From Pseudooceanicola endophyticus (GTDB lineage: Bacteria; Pseudomonadota; Alphaproteobacteria; Rhodobacterales; Rhodobacteraceae), in NCBI RefSeq assembly GCF_018760365.1, contig NZ_JAHIAB010000011.1, forward strand, positions 148,871 through 212,870: a stretch of 64,000 nt of DNA. The letters are read 5' to 3'. The stretch's first letter is position 1. Each line of letters begins with the position of its first letter. Of the stretch, positions 51,219-60,999 are shown piece by piece. Under the pieces are notes generated by a model. It was not told the DNA's origin. It searched no databases and saw nothing but the letters and a program-made list of their open reading frames with translations. The translations under genes were made by a program, and so were the position numbers.

Positions 51219-53261
51219 ATGGCGACGGCAGAAACGCTTCTGCGCGAGGTATTCGGATTCGACGCCTTTCGTCCCGGTCAGCAGGAAATCGTCGAGGCCG
51301 TGGCTTCGGGCCAGGACACCCTGGCCATCATGCCGACGGGGGGGGGCAAGTCGCTTTGCTATCAGCTTCCCGCGCTGGTTCGTCATGGGCTGACGCTGGT
51401 GATCTCTCCGCTGATTGCGCTGATGCGCGATCAGGTGCGGGCGTTGCGCGAAAGCGGGGTCGAGGCGGGCGCGCTGACCTCCGGCAATACCGAGGAAGAG
51501 ACCGAGGCCGTCTGGGAGGCGATCCATGCCGGCCGGCTGAAGCTGCTCTACGTGGCGCCGGAACGTCTGGCTTCGGCTTCGGCGATGGAGATGCTTCGGC
51601 GTCTCGATGTGTCGCTCATCGCCGTGGATGAGGCGCATTGCGTCAGCCAGTGGGGCCATGACTTCCGCCCCGACTACCTGCGCATCGGCGAGCTGCGCGA
51701 GGCGCTCGACGTGCCCGTTGCCGCCTTCACCGCCACCGCTGACGAGGAAACCCGGGGCGAGATCGTCCGCCGCCTGTTCGGTACCCGCACCCCGCGGATC
51801 TTCCTGAGGGGCTTCGATCGGCCCAATATCCACCTGGCCTTTGCCGCCAAGGACAGCCCGCGCAAGCAGATCCTGACCTTCGCCAGCGCCCGGCGCGGCC
51901 AGTCGGGCATCGTCTATTGCGGCACCCGCGCCCGCACCGAGAGCCTGGCCCAGGGCCTGCGCGAGGCGGGCATGGAGGCGATCCACTACCACGGTGCCAT
52001 GGACCCCGAAGCCCGCCGCGCCGCCGAACTGCGCTTCCAGCAGGAGGATGGGCTGATCGTCGTCGCCACCGTCGCCTTCGGCATGGGCGTCGACAAGCCC
52101 GACATCCGCTGGGTCGCCCATGCCGACCTGCCCAAAAGCATCGAGGCCTATTACCAGGAGATCGGTCGCGCCGGGCGCGATGGCGCCCCCGCCGAGACCC
52201 TGACCCTGTTCGGGCCCGACGATATCCGCCTGCGCCGCTCGCAGATCGACGAGGGGCTGGCTCCGCCCGAGCGCAAGGCCGCCGACCATGGCCGCCTGAA
52301 TGCCCTGCTGGGGCTGGCAGAGGCGCTGGAATGCCGCCGCGCGACCCTGCTGCGCTATTTCGGCGAGACCTGCGAACACTGCGGCAACTGCGACCTCTGC
52401 GACCGCCCGCCCGAGACCTTCGATGCGACGCTGGCGGTGCGCAAGGCGCTGTCCGCCATGCTGCGCACCGAGGAATGGTTCGGCGCCGGCCATCTGATCG
52501 ACATCCTGACCGGGCACGAGACCGACAAGATCCGCGAACGCGGCCATGACAAGCTGCCGACCTTCGGCGTCGGGGGCGAATTCAAGCGCTCGGAATGGCA
52601 GGCGATCTTCCGGCAGATGATGGGGCGCGATCTGGTGCGTCCGAATGCCGAGCGTCACGGCGCCCTGTTCATGACCGACGCCGCCCTGCCGATCCTGAAG
52701 GGCGAGGACAGCATCCGCCTGCGCCGCGACAGCCTGAAGGCCGCCAAGGGCAATCGCCCTGCCGCCAGGACCCTGGTCAGCGAAGAGGACGAGCCGCTGC
52801 TTTCCGCGCTCAAGGCCAAGCGGCGCGCGCTGGCGGAAGAAGCCGGGATGCCCGCCTACATGGTCTTCAACGACCGCACCCTGGTCGAGATGGCCGAGCG
52901 CAAGCCCGCCACGCTGGACCAGATGGCCGGGATCTCGGGGGTGGGGGCGAAGAAACTCGATGCCTATGGGGCGCTGTTCCTCGAAGTGATCACCGGCGCG
53001 GTGGAAGAGATGCATCCGCAGCGCCGCCGCCTGGCCGGGCGCGAGGCCGGATCGCTCTATGACCGGCTGATGGCGGTGCAGGTGGATCTGGCGCGCGGCC
53101 CCGAGGGCATCGACCGGCCGCTGTCCTGCTCCTCTTCGGTGATCCGGCGGATTGCCGAGACGCGCCCTTCGGATTCGGATGCGCTGGCGCGGATCATCGA
53201 TGACCGGCGGGTCGAGCGGTTCGGCGCCGCCTTCCTGGAGGTCCTGCGCGACGCGGGCTGA
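51219..53261 (+). CDS. recQ: ATP-dependent DNA helicase RecQ
   Basis: 680 aa 3'-5' helicase. Walker A is MPTGGGKSLCYQLP, the Walker B/DEAH box is VDEAHCVSQWGHDFRP, with QEIGRAGRDG (motif VI), a Cys-rich zinc site (CEHCGNCDLC) and a C-terminal HRDC-like domain (FNDRTLVEMAERKPATLDQMAGISGVGAKKLDAYG). Acts in replication-fork repair and recombination. ATG at 51219; open frame to 51171 lacks family sequence. Confidence 0.96.
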   Translation: MATAETLLREVFGFDAFRPGQQEIVEAVASGQDTLAIMPTGGGKSLCYQLPALVRHGLTLVISPLIALMRDQVRALRESGVEAGALTSGNTEEETEAVWEAIHAGRLKLLYVAPERLASASAMEMLRRLDVSLIAVDEAHCVSQWGHDFRPDYLRIGELREALDVPVAAFTATADEETRGEIVRRLFGTRTPRIFLRGFDRPNIHLAFAAKDSPRKQILTFASARRGQSGIVYCGTRARTESLAQGLREAGMEAIHYHGAMDPEARRAAELRFQQEDGLIVVATVAFGMGVDKPDIRWVAHADLPKSIEAYYQEIGRAGRDGAPAETLTLFGPDDIRLRRSQIDEGLAPPERKAADHGRLNALLGLAEALECRRATLLRYFGETCEHCGNCDLCDRPPETFDATLAVRKALSAMLRTEEWFGAGHLIDILTGHETDKIRERGHDKLPTFGVGGEFKRSEWQAIFRQMMGRDLVRPNAERHGALFMTDAALPILKGEDSIRLRRDSLKAAKGNRPAARTLVSEEDEPLLSALKAKRRALAEEAGMPAYMVFNDRTLVEMAERKPATLDQMAGISGVGAKKLDAYGALFLEVITGAVEEMHPQRRRLAGREAGSLYDRLMAVQVDLARGPEGIDRPLSCSSSVIRRIAETRPSDSDALARIIDDRRVERFGAAFLEVLRDAG

Positions 53262-53324
53262 AAGCGCTGGCCGGGCAGGATTGTTCGGCCTATGTTCCCC
53301 TCCGCGAAGGTAAGAGGACAAGAT

Positions 53325-54089
53325 ATGCTGATCGTCGTTTCCCCGGCCAAGCGGCTGGACTGGGCCGAGCGGGACCTGGCCATGACCACGCCCGATTTCA
53401 CCGATGAGGCCAATTCCCTGGCGCGCACCATGCGGGGGCGGACGCTGGAGGAGATCAAGGCGCTGATGGATCTCTCGGACGATCTGGCGAAGCTGAACCG
53501 TGACCGTTACCGCGATTATGCCGATGCGCCCTCGGACGATCTGCTGCGCCCCGCCGCGCTGGCCTTCGCGGGCGACACCTACCAGGGGCTCGACGCGCCC
53601 TCGCTTGACCCCGAGGAGCTGAACTGGGCGCAGGATCATCTGCGCATTCTTTCGGGGCTTTACGGGGTGCTGCGCCCGCTTGACGGCATCCAGCCCTACC
53701 GGCTGGAGATGGGCACGCGGCTGAAGACCCGGCGCGGCACCAACCTGTATCAGTACTGGAAGGACGTGCCGGCCAAGGCACTGAATGCGCAGGCCGAAGC
53801 GGTCGGTACCGATGTGCTGGTGAACTGCGCCAGCCAGGAATATTTCGGCGCGGTCGAGCCGAAGGCGCTGAAGCTGCGGGTGATCACGCCGGTCTTCCTG
53901 GACGTGGTGAAGGGCAAGGAAAAGGTCGTGTCCTTCAATGCCAAGCGGGCGCGGGGCTCCATGGCGCGTTTCGTGATCGAGCGGCGCCTGAGCGATCCCG
54001 AGGGGCTGAAGGATTTCGACCTGGGCGGCTACATCTACCAGCCCGAGCGGTCCTCGGACGACCAGTTCGTCTATCTGCGCGACGCCTGA
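53325..54089 (+). CDS. yaaA: Peroxide-stress protein YaaA
   Basis: 254 aa DUF328 protein. LIVVSPAKRLDW at the start, the LMDLSDDLAKLNRDRYRDY block, LYGVLRPLDGIQPYRLEMGTRL and the ending DQFVYLRDA match the family, which limits iron-driven damage under hydrogen peroxide. ATG at 53325 with AGAGGA upstream. It follows recQ by 63 bases and may share its transcript. Confidence 0.93.
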   Translation: MLIVVSPAKRLDWAERDLAMTTPDFTDEANSLARTMRGRTLEEIKALMDLSDDLAKLNRDRYRDYADAPSDDLLRPAALAFAGDTYQGLDAPSLDPEELNWAQDHLRILSGLYGVLRPLDGIQPYRLEMGTRLKTRRGTNLYQYWKDVPAKALNAQAEAVGTDVLVNCASQEYFGAVEPKALKLRVITPVFLDVVKGKEKVVSFNAKRARGSMARFVIERRLSDPEGLKDFDLGGYIYQPERSSDDQFVYLRDA

Positions 54090-54093
54090 GCGC

Positions 54094-56346
54094 TCAGCCC
54101 GGGGCCTGCCAGGGGGCCTTTCCCGGGGGGGACCATGTGGCCTCCGGCAGGGGCGGCGGGGCATGGAAGGGCGGACGCAGCCCGGCTGGGGTCAACGCTG
54201 CCAGCTTGTCCAGCACATCGGCCTTGCGCAGGGGCTTGGCCAGGTAGTGGTCAAGCCCCGCGGCCAGGGCGCGCTCCTCGTCGCCCTGCAGGGCATGGGC
54301 GGTCATCGCGACGATGGGCACGTGATGGCCGGTGTCGGCCTCGGCGGTGCGGATGCGCCGGGTAGCCTCCATCCCGTCCATGCCGGGCATGGAAATATCC
54401 ATGAAGATCAGGTCCGGGGCAAAATCCCGGTGCAGCTGTACGGCCTCGACGCCGTTCTCTGCAAAGCGCAGCTCGATATCCGCGCCGGCCAGCATCCGGG
54501 CAAAGACCAGCCGGTTGGTCTTGTTGTCCTCGGCGGCCAGGATCCGGGCCGGGCGCCCCGTTCCGGCGGGGACGGGGGCGGCTTGCGGATCCGCGACGGG
54601 CTGGGCGGGCAGAGTGGCCTCTTGCTCTAGCGTGCCCAGGGTGCGGAACAGGTCGCGGCGCAGCATCGGACGCGGCAGGATGGCGTGCAGGTGACGCCGG
54701 GCCGGGTCCATCTCGGCGAAATGCACCGCCGGTGAGAACAGGATGATCGGCACGTCATGGCCGCGCTCTCGGATCGCTTCGGCCAGCTCCAGCCCATCCA
54801 TGCCGGCCATGTTGTGATCGGTCAGCACCAGGCCGAAGCCTTCGTCCAGCCGCGCAAGGGCGGCGGGACCGTTGGCGCAGGAGACGGTGGAAATCCCCAG
54901 CAGTTCCAGCTGCTTCTCCAGAATGGACACCTGAAGCGCATCGTCGTCGACGATCAGTACGCGCCCCGGGTCGGGCACCGGCGCGGGTTCGGCGGACTGG
55001 CCGATCCCCTCGGCCACCGGCATGGCGACGCGGAACCCGAAGGAAGAGCCCACGCCCAGCTCGCTGTCGACCCAGATGCGACCGCCCATCATCTCGATCA
55101 GCCGGCGCGAGATCGCCAGCCCCAGGCCGGTGCCTTCGAACTGGCGGCTGGCCTCCGAGTCGATCTGGCTGAAATCCCCGAAGACCATGTGCACCTTGTC
55201 GCGCGCGATGCCGATGCCGGTGTCCTCTACCGTGACGGTCACGTCGATGTCGCCCTGTTCGGGACGCGGCAGGCCCAGCACCCGGATCAGGACATGGCCG
55301 TGGCTGGTGAACTTGACCGCGTTGCCCACCAGATTGGTCAGCACCTGCCGGATCCGCCCCGGATCGCCGGTGAAGCCGGTGGGGGTGAACAGGTCGTAAT
55401 CCACCAGCAGGCTGATCCCCTTCTCCTTCGCGGTGGGCTGGAGCAGCAGCAGCACCTCGTGGATGCAGCGCTCCAGGTCGAAGGGGCGGGGGTGCAGCAC
55501 CAGCTTTTCGGCCTCGATCTTGGAATAGTCGAGCACGTCGTTGATGATAACCAGCAGCGCCTCCCCGGAGGAGCGGATGGTGTCGACATAAAGCTTCTGT
55601 TCCTCCGACAGCGCGGTATCGGCCAGCAGGTCGGCCATGCCGACGACACCGTTCATCGGGGTGCGGATCTCGTGGCTCATGTTGGCGAGGAAGGTGGACT
55701 TGGCGCGGTTGGCGGCCTCGGCGCGGGTGCGGGCCTCGCGCAGGCGGCGCTGGTAGCGGATCGTCCCGGTGATGTTGAGTGCCAGGCTGACCACATCGCC
55801 GCCATGGCCGCGCTGGTCCATCATGCGGATGTACTGGCCGTTCCACAGCCGGATCACCCGGGGATCGGGGCTGGCGCTTTGCCAGCGCGCCAGCATCTCG
55901 TGCCGCCATTCCGCCGGGCTGAGCGCGCCCGTGTCGATCATCCCCTCCTCGGTCGCCAGCTGCAGCAGCCGGATGTAGCTGATCCCCGGAGAGACCTCTG
56001 CCAGCCCGTCGAAGACCGAGATCCAGGCATCATTGGCGGCGATCATCACCCCTTCGGAATCCCAGAAGGCGAAGCCGTCGCGGATCGTCTCGATCGAATG
56101 CCAGAGCCGGCGTTCGGCCAGGGCGATGCGTTCGTTGGCGACGCTCAGGTCGCCGCGCACGCGCGCGTTCTCTGACAGCGCGGTCTCGACCTCGGCGCTT
56201 TTCTCGTGGATCTGCTGCGACAACAGCCGGGCGTGCCGGCTGAGCTTGCGGTTCGCGGCGTGCAGCTCTGCCTGCTTCTGCTCCAGCAACCGTTCCGCGG
56301 CGAGCCGCGCGCGGCGCTCCTCCGCGAGTTTGCTTGCCAGGCTCAT
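54094..56346 (-). CDS. Hybrid histidine kinase with two receiver domains
   Basis: 750 aa, no transmembrane segment. N-terminal coiled coil (about 1-85), a PAS-like sensor (about 90-200), HisKA with phospho-acceptor His near 225 in [11 protein letters not shown], HATPase about 320-445 ([24 protein letters not shown]), receiver 1 about 460-575 (Asp near 510 in [11 protein letters not shown]) and receiver 2 about 600-715 (Asp near 650 in [11 protein letters not shown]). Cytoplasmic sensor; signal unknown. Its promoter region shares a 15-base motif with the fliK/flgJ gap. Confidence 0.93.
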   Translation of the reverse strand: MSLASKLAEERRARLAAERLLEQKQAELHAANRKLSRHARLLSQQIHEKSAEVETALSENARVRGDLSVANERIALAERRLWHSIETIRDGFAFWDSEGVMIAANDAWISVFDGLAEVSPGISYIRLLQLATEEGMIDTGALSPAEWRHEMLARWQSASPDPRVIRLWNGQYIRMMDQRGHGGDVVSLALNITGTIRYQRRLREARTRAEAANRAKSTFLANMSHEIRTPMNGVVGMADLLADTALSEEQKLYVDTIRSSGEALLVIINDVLDYSKIEAEKLVLHPRPFDLERCIHEVLLLLQPTAKEKGISLLVDYDLFTPTGFTGDPGRIRQVLTNLVGNAVKFTSHGHVLIRVLGLPRPEQGDIDVTVTVEDTGIGIARDKVHMVFGDFSQIDSEASRQFEGTGLGLAISRRLIEMMGGRIWVDSELGVGSSFGFRVAMPVAEGIGQSAEPAPVPDPGRVLIVDDDALQVSILEKQLELLGISTVSCANGPAALARLDEGFGLVLTDHNMAGMDGLELAEAIRERGHDVPIILFSPAVHFAEMDPARRHLHAILPRPMLRRDLFRTLGTLEQEATLPAQPVADPQAAPVPAGTGRPARILAAEDNKTNRLVFARMLAGADIELRFAENGVEAVQLHRDFAPDLIFMDISMPGMDGMEATRRIRTAEADTGHHVPIVAMTAHALQGDEERALAAGLDHYLAKPLRKADVLDKLAALTPAGLRPPFHAPPPLPEATWSPPGKAPWQAPG

Positions 56347-56393
56347 CCGGTAGTCTCTCCGTCACGGGCAGATCGGGGGACTGTCGCCGGAAT

Positions 56394-56408
56394 CGGTAAA
56401 GAAGCGGT
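56394..56408. promoter_or_regulatory. Motif shared with the flagellar promoter region
   Basis: CGGTAAAGAAGCGGT, the reverse complement of ACCGCTTCTTTACCG (16087-16101), 48 bases upstream of the kinase start. A shared regulator is possible. Confidence 0.4.
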
Positions 56409-56437
56409 TAGGCCTGTTCGGGGCAGGAAATGCGAAA

Positions 56438-56457
56438 GGCCCCGGATTTCCGGGGCC
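56438..56457 (-). terminator. Intrinsic terminator of petABC
   Basis: Minus-strand stem GGCCCCGG-AAAT-CCGGGGCC (56457-56438) followed by TTTCGCATTT, 22 bases beyond the petC stop. Confidence 0.75.
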
Positions 56458-56478
56458 CTTCTGGTGCATCTGGACGGC

Positions 56479-57270
56479 TCAGGCCTCTTTCGCGGCCTTC
56501 TTCACCGGCTTCCAGATCCGCTTGTTGGTCAGATACAGCAGAACTGACAGCAGGATCAGGAAGGTCACGGCGACGAAGCCCGCGCGCTTGCGGCCCATCA
56601 TCTTCGGCTCTGCCGCCCACATCAGGAAGGCCGAGACATCCTCGGCCTCGTGGTGCAGCTCGGAGGAATGGCCGTCGTCGAATTCCACGTCATCGCCGGC
56701 CAGCGGCGGCGGCATGGCGATCCAGCCGGTCGAGAAGGCGGTGTTCTCGTAATAGGTGACGCCCGCCTGCTCCCGCGTCTTGCCGGTGTAGGAGGTCAGG
56801 ATCGCGGTGATGTATTCCGGGCCCCCGATGCCGAACAGAAGCTGGTTGATGCCGGTCCCGAGCGGCCCGTGGAAGCCCGCCCGCGCCTTCGCCATCAGGC
56901 TGAGGTCGGGCGCGTTCGGCAGGGAGCTTTTCGGGAAGTGATCGTTCGGGGTGGCCGGGCGCGTGTCATCCAGCTCGGGGTCGAAGACCTCGAAATTGCC
57001 GGCATAGGCGCGCACCTGGTCCTCGGGCAGCTCCGGGCCGCCGGGATCGCCCAGCGTCCGGATCGGCACGTAGCGCAGCCCGTGGCAGGCCGAGCAGACC
57101 TCGGTGTAGATCTTCAGGCCGCGTTGCAGCTGCTGCTGATCGTAGCTGCCGAAGGGTCCGTCGAAGGAGAAGCGGACATTGTGGATATGCCCGCCGCTCT
57201 CGGCGGCCTGTGCGGCCCCGGTCATCAGACCCAGGGCTGCCAGCGCGGGAAGGGTGAGTTTGCGGATCAT
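56479..57270 (-). CDS. petC: Cytochrome c1
   Basis: 263 aa haem protein of the bc1 complex. Signal peptide ([16 protein letters not shown]), haem-attachment CSACH within [16 protein letters not shown], the distal-ligand region GWIAMPPPL and a C-terminal anchor ([14 protein letters not shown]). It passes electrons to soluble or membrane c-type cytochromes in the periplasm. The last gene of petABC; ATG at 57270 with an AGGA upstream; open frame beyond belongs to other frames. Confidence 0.96.
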   Translation of the reverse strand: MIRKLTLPALAALGLMTGAAQAAESGGHIHNVRFSFDGPFGSYDQQQLQRGLKIYTEVCSACHGLRYVPIRTLGDPGGPELPEDQVRAYAGNFEVFDPELDDTRPATPNDHFPKSSLPNAPDLSLMAKARAGFHGPLGTGINQLLFGIGGPEYITAILTSYTGKTREQAGVTYYENTAFSTGWIAMPPPLAGDDVEFDDGHSSELHHEAEDVSAFLMWAAEPKMMGRKRAGFVAVTFLILLSVLLYLTNKRIWKPVKKAAKEA

Positions 57271-57287
57271 CGGAGTTCGTCCTTTCC

Positions 57288-58613
57288 TCACTCGGCCGGC
57301 TCGGACGGCTTGGCGCCGTAATGGGCCTTGAAGTCGTCCTCGATCGTGGCGGGGGGCGTGTCGGGTCTCTCGAACAGGCCCAGCAGCGGCAGGATCACGA
57401 AGAAATACGCGAACCAGTAGGTCGCCCCGATCAGCGAGATGATCGAATAGGGCGGTTCCGCCGGCATGGCCCCGGCCCACATCAGCACCATGAAGTCGAG
57501 CGCCAGCAGCCAGAACCAGTACTTGAAGCTGGGTCGGTAGCGCCCCGAGCGCACCCGCGAGGTGTCCAGCCAGGGCACCAGCGCCATGGCGATGATCGCA
57601 CCGAACATCGCCAGCACGCCGAAGAACTTGGCGTCGATGATCCCGCCCGAGATCCAGTCGAAGAACATCACCACCCAGACATCCGCGGTGAAGGCCCGCA
57701 GGATGGCGTAGAAGGGCAGGAAGTACCATTCCGGCACGATATGCGCCGGCGTCGCCAGCGGGTTCGCCTCGGTGTAGTTGTCGGGGTGGCCCAGGAAGTT
57801 CGGCATGAAGCCGACGATGGCGAAGAACACCGCCAGCACCACGGCGAGGGCGAACAGGTCCTTGATCACGAAATAGGGCCAGAAGGGCAGGGTGTCCTTC
57901 TCGGCATTGGCCTTGCTGTCGCGGCGCACCTCGACCCCGGTGGGGTTGTTGTTGCCGGTCGAATGGAAGGCCCAGATATGCACGATGACCAGCCCGGCGA
58001 TGACGAAGGGCAGAAGGTAGTGCAGGCTGAAGAAGCGGTTCAGCGTGGCATTGTCCACCGCCGGTCCGCCCAGCAGCCAGGTTTGCAGCGCCTCGCCCAC
58101 GAAGGGGATGGCGCCGAACAGGCCGGTGATCACCGTGGCCCCCCAGAACGACATCTGCCCCCAGGGCAGCACGTAGCCCATGAAGCCGGTGGCCATCATC
58201 AGCAGGTAGATGATCATGCCGATGATCCAGGTGATCTCGCGCGGGGCCTTGTAGGAGCCGTAGTAGAGACCGCGGAAGATGTGCAGATAGACGGCGAAGA
58301 AGAACAGCGAGGCGCCGTTGGCATGCAGGTAGCGCAGCATGTAGCCGCCGTTCACGTCGCGCATGATGTGTTCGACGCTGGCGAAGGCCAGGTCCACATG
58401 CGGCGTGTAATGCATCACCAGCACGATGCCGGTGACGATCTGAAGGGCCAGGCAGAAGGCCAGGATGATCCCCCAGATCCACATCCAGTTCAGGTTCTTG
58501 GGGGTCGGGATCATGATCGTGCCGTGGATCAGGCCGATGATCGGCAGGCGGCTTTCCACCCACTTCTCGGCCTTGGTCTTCGGTTCGTAATGATCGTGCG
58601 GAATTCCGGACAT
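57288..58613 (-). CDS. petB: Cytochrome b of the bc1 complex
   Basis: 441 aa integral membrane protein with about eight helices. The haem-ligand His pairs lie in the second and fourth helices, [17 protein letters not shown] and the PEWY quinol-site motif ([16 protein letters not shown]) are present, along with the bacterial [20 protein letters not shown]-terminus. Quinol oxidation and quinone reduction sites are both in this subunit. Spaced 10 and 17 bases from neighbours. Confidence 0.97.
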   Translation of the reverse strand: MSGIPHDHYEPKTKAEKWVESRLPIIGLIHGTIMIPTPKNLNWMWIWGIILAFCLALQIVTGIVLVMHYTPHVDLAFASVEHIMRDVNGGYMLRYLHANGASLFFFAVYLHIFRGLYYGSYKAPREITWIIGMIIYLLMMATGFMGYVLPWGQMSFWGATVITGLFGAIPFVGEALQTWLLGGPAVDNATLNRFFSLHYLLPFVIAGLVIVHIWAFHSTGNNNPTGVEVRRDSKANAEKDTLPFWPYFVIKDLFALAVVLAVFFAIVGFMPNFLGHPDNYTEANPLATPAHIVPEWYFLPFYAILRAFTADVWVVMFFDWISGGIIDAKFFGVLAMFGAIIAMALVPWLDTSRVRSGRYRPSFKYWFWLLALDFMVLMWAGAMPAEPPYSIISLIGATYWFAYFFVILPLLGLFERPDTPPATIEDDFKAHYGAKPSEPAE

Positions 58614-58623
58614 GCGCGCCTCC

Positions 58624-59205
58624 TCAGCCCAGGATGATCTCGGTCTCGCCGTCGAAGGCGGCGACCGGAATGGGCAGGTTCTGCGGCGCGGGGCCTTTGC
58701 GGATCCGGCCTGCCGTATCGTAGTGGGAGCCGTGGCAGGGGCAGAACCAGCCGCCGAAATCGCCCGATTCGCCCAGCGGCACGCAGCCCAGGTGCGTGCA
58801 GACCCCCATCATCACCAGCCATTCCTCGGCAGCGGCTCCGCTGGCGCCGGCGGGCACCAGGGCCCGGTTGGCATCAGTGGCGGGGGCATCGGCGGCCAGG
58901 TTGGCGTTGCGCGCCACCGGATCGCGCAGTTCGGACATCTCGACGGCATTGGCCTTGTCGATCTCTTCCTGGGTGCGGCGGCGGATGAACACCGGTTTGC
59001 CCCGCCACTTGACGGTCAGCTGGGTGCCCTGTTCGACCCCCGACACATCGACCCGGATCGAGGACAGGGCCTGAACATCGGCGGAAGGATTCATCTGGTT
59101 GATGAGCGGCCAAACCGCCGCCCCGGCGGCTACGACACCCGCGCCAGCTGTGGCGTAATAGAGGAAGTCCCTCCGGGTGCCCTCGTGATCTTCTGCATGG
59201 GACAC
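58624..59205 (-). CDS. petA: Rieske iron-sulfur protein of the bc1 complex
   Basis: 193 aa. Tat-like N-terminal [12 protein letters not shown] with a single helix ([17 protein letters not shown]), the cluster motifs CTHLGC and CPCHGS. GTG at 59205 (VSHAEDHEG) is chosen because relatives start SHAED and the length is typical; the open frame to 59325 is not conserved. It receives electrons from ubiquinol. First gene of petABC. Confidence 0.95.
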   Translation of the reverse strand: MSHAEDHEGTRRDFLYYATAGAGVVAAGAAVWPLINQMNPSADVQALSSIRVDVSGVEQGTQLTVKWRGKPVFIRRRTQEEIDKANAVEMSELRDPVARNANLAADAPATDANRALVPAGASGAAAEEWLVMMGVCTHLGCVPLGESGDFGGWFCPCHGSHYDTAGRIRKGPAPQNLPIPVAAFDGETEIILG

Positions 59206-59459
59206 GAATTTTGCTCCATTTCCTGAGCGGCGAGGCCAGCCGCGTTTGGGTTGTAAGGCGCCCTGTTCGCGCAACCGTACCGTTGCTTTTTTTACCGCTC
59301 CCGCCCAATTCGGTCCAGCACGCAATCGTGATCGGGGCGCCAGGGTGCGGAAGTGTCGCGCTTGGCAAAGAACAAGGTAAGACGGTCTAGTGTTTCCAGC
59401 TATACTCGGTAGTACACTGGTAACGTGTTACGCCGTAATCAAAGGTGAGCCAGAAAACC

Positions 59460-60149
59460 ATGAAAAAGCAAAATTCCCTGAGGCCCCGGCGGGCGGCAGC
59501 TTCCGCGTCCGCGCTGGCTCTCCTGCTGGGGGCATCCCTGGCAAGCCCGGCCGCGGCCGAGACCGAGATCAACGTCTTCGGCGGCATCCAGGAAGCGCCG
59601 CACAGCCGCATCAAGGGCTGGACACCGGAAACCGGCGACTTTTCCAAGCTGATCGGCTGGGAAGGCAAGAGCTTTGCCGCACCGCCCTATTACGGCGCCC
59701 GTGTGACCCAGTGGATCGGCGGCGGCGACTGGGGCCTCGGGCTCGAGTTCACCCATGACAAGGTCTATGCGCCCAAGGGCGACATGTCGCCCGAGTTCAC
59801 CACGCTGGAATTCACCGACGGCCTGAACATCGTCACGGTGAACGCGGCACGGCGCTGGCGGAATGCCTGGCACGGCATGACCCCGTATCTGAGCGGTGGC
59901 ATGGGTGTCGCGATTCCCCATGTCGAGGTGACGCCCACCGGCGGGTCCGCGACCAAGGAATACCAGCTGACCGGCCCGGCGATGCGTCTGACCGCCGGCC
60001 TCAGCTACCCGCTGAGCGACAGCTGGTCGGTGTTCGGCGAGTACCAGTTCACCGCCTCGGACAACAAGGCGGACCTCAAGGATGACGGGCATCTGAAATC
60101 CACCATCCTGACCAATGCCCTGAACGTGGGTGTGGGCTTCCGCTTCTGA
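59460..60149 (+). CDS. Outer-membrane beta-barrel protein, LpxQ-like
   Basis: 229 aa. Signal peptide (ALALLLGASLASPAAA) then EINVFGGIQEAPHS, alternating beta strands and a terminal strand ending in Phe (NVGVGFRF), as in outer-membrane barrels. The EINVFGGIQEAPHS opening is similar to alphaproteobacterial proteins often annotated as LpxQ-type lipid A oxidase; I hold this family link from memory. ATG at 59460; a GTG at 59445 is an alternative. Divergent from petA. Confidence 0.7.
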   Translation: MKKQNSLRPRRAAASASALALLLGASLASPAAAETEINVFGGIQEAPHSRIKGWTPETGDFSKLIGWEGKSFAAPPYYGARVTQWIGGGDWGLGLEFTHDKVYAPKGDMSPEFTTLEFTDGLNIVTVNAARRWRNAWHGMTPYLSGGMGVAIPHVEVTPTGGSATKEYQLTGPAMRLTAGLSYPLSDSWSVFGEYQFTASDNKADLKDDGHLKSTILTNALNVGVGFRF

Positions 60150-60167
60150 CGAAAGCCCCGGGCACGG

Positions 60168-60184
60168 CCCCGCCTCAGGCGGGG
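60168..60184. terminator. Hairpin between convergent LpxQ-like and GST genes
   Basis: CCCCGCC-TCA-GGCGGGG (60168-60184) between converging stops, overlapping the GST stop codon; no T tract, so weak. Confidence 0.4.
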
Positions 60185-60786
60185 ACCGTTGCCTGCATCG
60201 AAGGCCGCGCGGCAAAGGTCTCGTACCATGCGGCCAGCGCCGGGCGCCCCGCGCGCCAGTCGCGGTCCCCATGGCGGAAGTCGAGATAACCGAGCGCACA
60301 GCCAAGCGCGATCTGCGCGCCGTCGAGCGGCTGCGCCATGGCCTCCGCCCAGCCGGTTTCGATCTCCGAAAGCGTGCGGTCGACCTTCTGCCACTGGGCC
60401 TCGACCCAGGGGGCAAAGACCATTTCCCCGGGGCGCAGCTTGTGCTCGTAGACCATGAGCACGGCGGAGTCGAGCAACCCGTCCACGAGGGCTTCCAGTG
60501 AGAGTACCTCCCAGATCCGTTCGGCGGGATAGAGGTTGGTCCCGGCGAGGGAATCCAGATAGCGGCAGATCACGGGGCTGTCGCAGACCAGCGGTCCATC
60601 CCCGCGCAGCAGCGCCGGGATCCGCCCCAGCGGGTTGGCGGCCACCAGCTCCGGATCCGAGTTCAGCGCCGTCGTGGCGACGTTCCGAAGGGTCACGCGG
60701 TCGGCAAGGCCGGCCTCCAGGATGGTGACGCGGACTTTCCGGGCAAAGGGCGAGGCCGGGGAGACGAAGGCGGTAAGGCTGGACAT
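60175..60786 (-). CDS. Glutathione S-transferase family protein
   Basis: 203 aa with an N-terminal thioredoxin-like domain (SPASPFARKVRVTILEAGL carrying the Ser/Arg contact region, DSPVICRYLDSL) and an all-helical C-terminal domain (VDGLLDSAVLMVYEHKL, QIALGCALGYLDFR). Substrate unknown. ATG at 60786 with GGAG upstream. Alone on its strand; the second full hairpin element lies just upstream. Confidence 0.9.
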   Translation of the reverse strand: MSSLTAFVSPASPFARKVRVTILEAGLADRVTLRNVATTALNSDPELVAANPLGRIPALLRGDGPLVCDSPVICRYLDSLAGTNLYPAERIWEVLSLEALVDGLLDSAVLMVYEHKLRPGEMVFAPWVEAQWQKVDRTLSEIETGWAEAMAQPLDGAQIALGCALGYLDFRHGDRDWRAGRPALAAWYETFAARPSMQATVPA

Positions 60787-60854
60787 GTGAGCTCCGTTCG
60801 GATGGTCTTTCGTGCCGGAGCCTAGGAGCGCGGGCTGGGACTGTCCATCGGAAG

Positions 60855-60967
60855 GGGGGCTCTGCCCCCGTCGCGGCTGCGCCGCGCCTCCCCCGGGATA
60901 TTTTCGGCCAGATGACAGGGAGCACGTGCTCTTTATCATCTGGCCATAAATATCCCCGCCGGAGGCA
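60855..60967. repeat. Full hairpin element, copy 2
   Basis: Same order as the 51011 copy: GGGGGC-TCT-GCCCCC (60855-60869), hairpin CGCGGC-TGC-GCCGCG (60872-60886), CTCCCCCGGG, then an inverted repeat with two mismatches (60895-60915 with 60936-60956) whose loop holds AGCACGTGCT, then CGCCGGAGGC. Between the divergent GST and mtaB genes. Confidence 0.85.
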
Positions 60968-60999
60968 TGCAGCCTTGCCGGGTGCGGGGCCTCGGGCTG

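Noticed and set aside
50970..54164. A minus-strand frame of 1064 codons antisense to recQ and yaaA
   Set aside because: Shadow of two clear helicase and stress genes; no family features.
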